This document shows positions 62,520 through 64,000 of a stretch of DNA of 64,000 bases, one piece after another; within the stretch, counting starts at the first letter, position 1; each line of letters begins with the position of its first letter. The position numbers and the translations under genes were made by a program. This DNA comes from Limisphaerales bacterium (lineage in GTDB: Bacteria > Verrucomicrobiota > Verrucomicrobiia > Limisphaerales > UBA1100), in NCBI GenBank assembly GCA_014382585.1, contig JACNJL010000048.1:21215-85214 (forward strand), given 5' to 3'. The notes below the pieces were generated by a model. It did not search any database. It had not been told where the DNA came from and saw nothing but the letters and a program-made list of their open reading frames with translations.

Positions 62520-63556
62520 GCCGGCTTGTCCTCCCGCCAAACCCAGACCGCGCACAGCCCCACAAAGCCCAGCACCAGCCAATGCACCGGCGGCAAGGCC
62601 GCCGGTTTCTCCAATTGAAGCCCCTCCAATTCCCGGCTGCGCTCCTGAATCACGTCTTGCAAATCATCGCCCACATGAAACTCCGGATCCACGTGCAGTT
62701 GCGCCAAACGCGCTTGCACCGTCGACGTCTCCATCACCCGGCGCAGAAGCTTTTCCAAATACGCCACTCGATCCGGCGGCGTCCCTTTCGGCGCCCACCA
62801 AAACTGCATCAGCCCGTGGATCGCATCCACCTCCTGCTCGCGAGCCGTCGGTAGATCCGGCAAAGCCGCTTCCCGTTCCTCGCTCAACACCGCCAACGCC
62901 CGGATGCCCGCCTCCTTGAAGGGCTCGTACTCCGCCACCGAAAACCCGGTTACGTCCACGTGGCCACCCTTGAGCTGAGCCAACCGCTTGGCGCCGCCGC
63001 CCGTTTGCGTAAATCGGAATTTAGCCCCCGGCTTGCCATGTTGCAGAAACAACGCTGAGTAATGATTCGGCGCCCCGAGGTTGGTGCCGTAAACCAATTG
63101 GTACGGCCGAGCCACCGCGTCCGCCATCAACTCGGCCAAATCCTTGTAAGGCGAATTCTCCACCACCGCCACCACCACACCGCTTCTGCCCGTGGCCGCG
63201 ATCGGCGTGAAGTCCGCCGGCCCCCAATCGGCGTTGCCGTAATGTTGAGCCGTGTACATCCCATCGTGTAGACAAAGAATCGTGTAGCCATCCGGGGCCG
63301 CCTTCAACGCCGCCCGACTTCCGATCGTGCCGCCCGCGCCGCCAATGTTTTTCACCACAAACGGTTGCGGCGCGAGGTCGTGCTCCCGAATCGCTTTGAG
63401 AAAAATGCGAACGAACGTGTCGCTTCCGCCGCCTGCCGCAAACGGCACGATCACCGTGATCGGTTTCTCAGGAAACGGCGCAGCCGCAGCGCAGAGAATC
63501 GCGCCCAGAAAAACTCCTGCGACCATACCTCGCCGAAACCATGAAAACGCCGTCAT
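62516..63556 (-). CDS. tctC: Tripartite tricarboxylate transporter binding protein TctC with C-terminal membrane anchor
   Basis: ATG 63556 gives 346 residues; the frame to 63613 adds 19 unsupported codons. An N-terminal leader (about 8-28, RGMVAGVFLGAILCAAAA) precedes the Bug/TctC fold: PEKPITVIVPFAAGGGSDTF, FVVKNIGGAGGTIGSRAALK, LGAPNHYSALFLQHG and the ligand-loop QLKGGHVDVTGFS. Most TctC proteins end after about 320 residues. This one adds a hydrophobic segment (about 322-340, WLVLGFVGLCAVWVW) and a short basic-acidic tail, so it may be membrane-tethered. It overlaps tctA by 4 bases. Confidence 0.88.
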   Translation of the reverse strand: MTAFSWFRRGMVAGVFLGAILCAAAAPFPEKPITVIVPFAAGGGSDTFVRIFLKAIREHDLAPQPFVVKNIGGAGGTIGSRAALKAAPDGYTILCLHDGMYTAQHYGNADWGPADFTPIAATGRSGVVVAVVENSPYKDLAELMADAVARPYQLVYGTNLGAPNHYSALFLQHGKPGAKFRFTQTGGGAKRLAQLKGGHVDVTGFSVAEYEPFKEAGIRALAVLSEEREAALPDLPTAREQEVDAIHGLMQFWWAPKGTPPDRVAYLEKLLRRVMETSTVQARLAQLHVDPEFHVGDDLQDVIQERSRELEGLQLEKPAALPPVHWLVLGFVGLCAVWVWREDKPA

Positions 63557-63616
63557 GAAAGCGCGGCCAACCTGCGGCGTTTTGGCGGACAATGCAACCT
63601 CATCGTCGCCCACATG

Positions 63617-63783
63617 CTACGGCCCTTCGACCAATTGATCCATATTCGGCGCCATCGCCTGCCCTCCCAGGCATCCAATCCAGTCATTCAGATCATCCAC
63701 CGCAACAAACATCACATTCGGCTTGGCCGCGGCTTCGATCAAGAAACCAAAAATAGCAAAAAGATTACGGACAAGAGATTCAT
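63617..63783 (-). pseudogene. Sulfatase N-terminal remnant
   Basis: An ATG at 63783 opens a signal-peptide-like frame ([14 protein letters not shown]) that stops after 14 codons. The neighbouring frame continues with [20 protein letters not shown] and [16 protein letters not shown], then stops at 63617. Together they are the start of an iduronate-2-sulfatase-like gene, with metal-binding Asp-Asp, broken by a frameshift (one base missing or two extra) and cut off before the CxPSR motif. The sequence beyond belongs to the tctC upstream region. It looks like decay after an insertion or deletion. Its ATG overlaps the HsdR stop (ATGA). Confidence 0.75.
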
Positions 63784-64000
63784 GCCGCCCGGTGTTTCTT
63801 GAAGTTCTCCGCCTGCTCGAAGATCTCCTTGTAGACCTCATCACGGTCGACGGGTGGATAACCGTGTTTGCCGAGGAGGAGGATGAGATCTACTTTCAGC
63901 TCGGCTTTGATGTCGTCGCGTTGGCTCCAGTCGGTGTACTTGGCCTTGTCGTCGACCACTGTTTTCACCTCCTTGGCGAGCTTGATCAGCTTGTCCTCGG
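63780..64000 (-). CDS. hsdR: Type I restriction enzyme R subunit HsdR, C-terminal end only
   Basis: The last 73 residues of a minus-strand gene that begins beyond the window. [40 protein letters not shown] and [20 protein letters not shown] match the C-terminal helical domain (DUF3387/EcoR124-like) of HsdR. The full protein would be about 1,000 residues, with PD-(D/E)xK nuclease and helicase motors, cutting unmodified DNA together with HsdM and HsdS. hsdM and hsdS are expected to the right. The gene probably belongs to a defence island whose edge falls here. Confidence 0.82.
   Translation of the reverse strand, partial: EDKLIKLAKEVKTVVDDKAKYTDWSQRDDIKAELKVDLILLLGKHGYPPVDRDEVYKEIFEQAENFKKHRAA

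Overview
This 64 kb window is typical of the PVC superphylum, most likely a marine Verrucomicrobiota (Kiritimatiellota, Lentisphaerota or Planctomycetota are harder to exclude). The evidence is the gene content: DUF1552 and DUF1587/1592/1588/1585 proteins, a ThuA/propeller/HEAT/cytochrome c giant, Tat-exported oxidoreductases and isomerases, DUF1080 proteins, and twelve intact sulfatase genes plus one remnant. Genes are dense; no stretch above about 230 bp lacks a gene. I see no rRNA, tRNA, CRISPR array or transposase.

Layout: 1-5.5 kb holds a DUF1592-type cytochrome (5' end outside the window), its DUF1552 partner and a sugar isomerase/epimerase. At 5.5-9 kb are a Cpx-like two-component system (minus strand) and a divergent ECF sigma factor; the shared 180 bp region carries a perfect GTAAA-N5-GTAAA box. 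At 9-13.4 kb are a ceramidase-like protein, a serine hydrolase, a thioredoxin-fold protein and a short MscS channel whose stop codon lies inside a 10-copy 15-bp tandem repeat. At 13.4-21.4 kb are PhoD, ThuA, DUF1080, an esterase, a Gfo/Idh/MocA oxidoreductase and L-fuconate dehydratase. At 21.4-25.1 kb is a second DUF1552/DUF1592 pair.

The stretch 25-45.6 kb (plus strand) is a long sulfatase run (seven genes) interleaved with a propeller hydrolase, a PhoD-like protein, an esterase, an AT-rich islet with a split SRA-HNH endonuclease, and a HEAT-redoxin gene with an in-frame TGA at its active site. It ends with a third DUF1592/DUF1552 pair. At 45.6-50.9 kb (minus) are a lactonase, an esterase and the giant ThuA-cytochrome protein. 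At 51-61 kb (almost all minus) are five more sulfatases, four of them in a tightly packed run. At 61-63.6 kb is a TctA/TctC transporter pair, followed by a sulfatase remnant and the C-terminus of a type I restriction HsdR subunit running off the window.

Working model (inference): the exported sulfatases, propeller hydrolase and esterases strip a sulfated, probably fucose-containing polysaccharide. Exported oxidoreductase, DUF1080 and isomerase-family proteins may process oxidised sugars, L-fuconate dehydratase handles fucose carbon, and the cytochrome-like DUF1592/DUF1552 pairs may serve envelope electron transfer. The most striking candidate novelty is the HEAT-redoxin gene at 34239-35285. 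A TGA falls in a [TGA]-Gly-Gly-Cys motif, in frame with an intact C-terminal half, and is followed by a hairpin with bacterial-SECIS-like geometry. It is a strong candidate for a selenocysteine redoxin.
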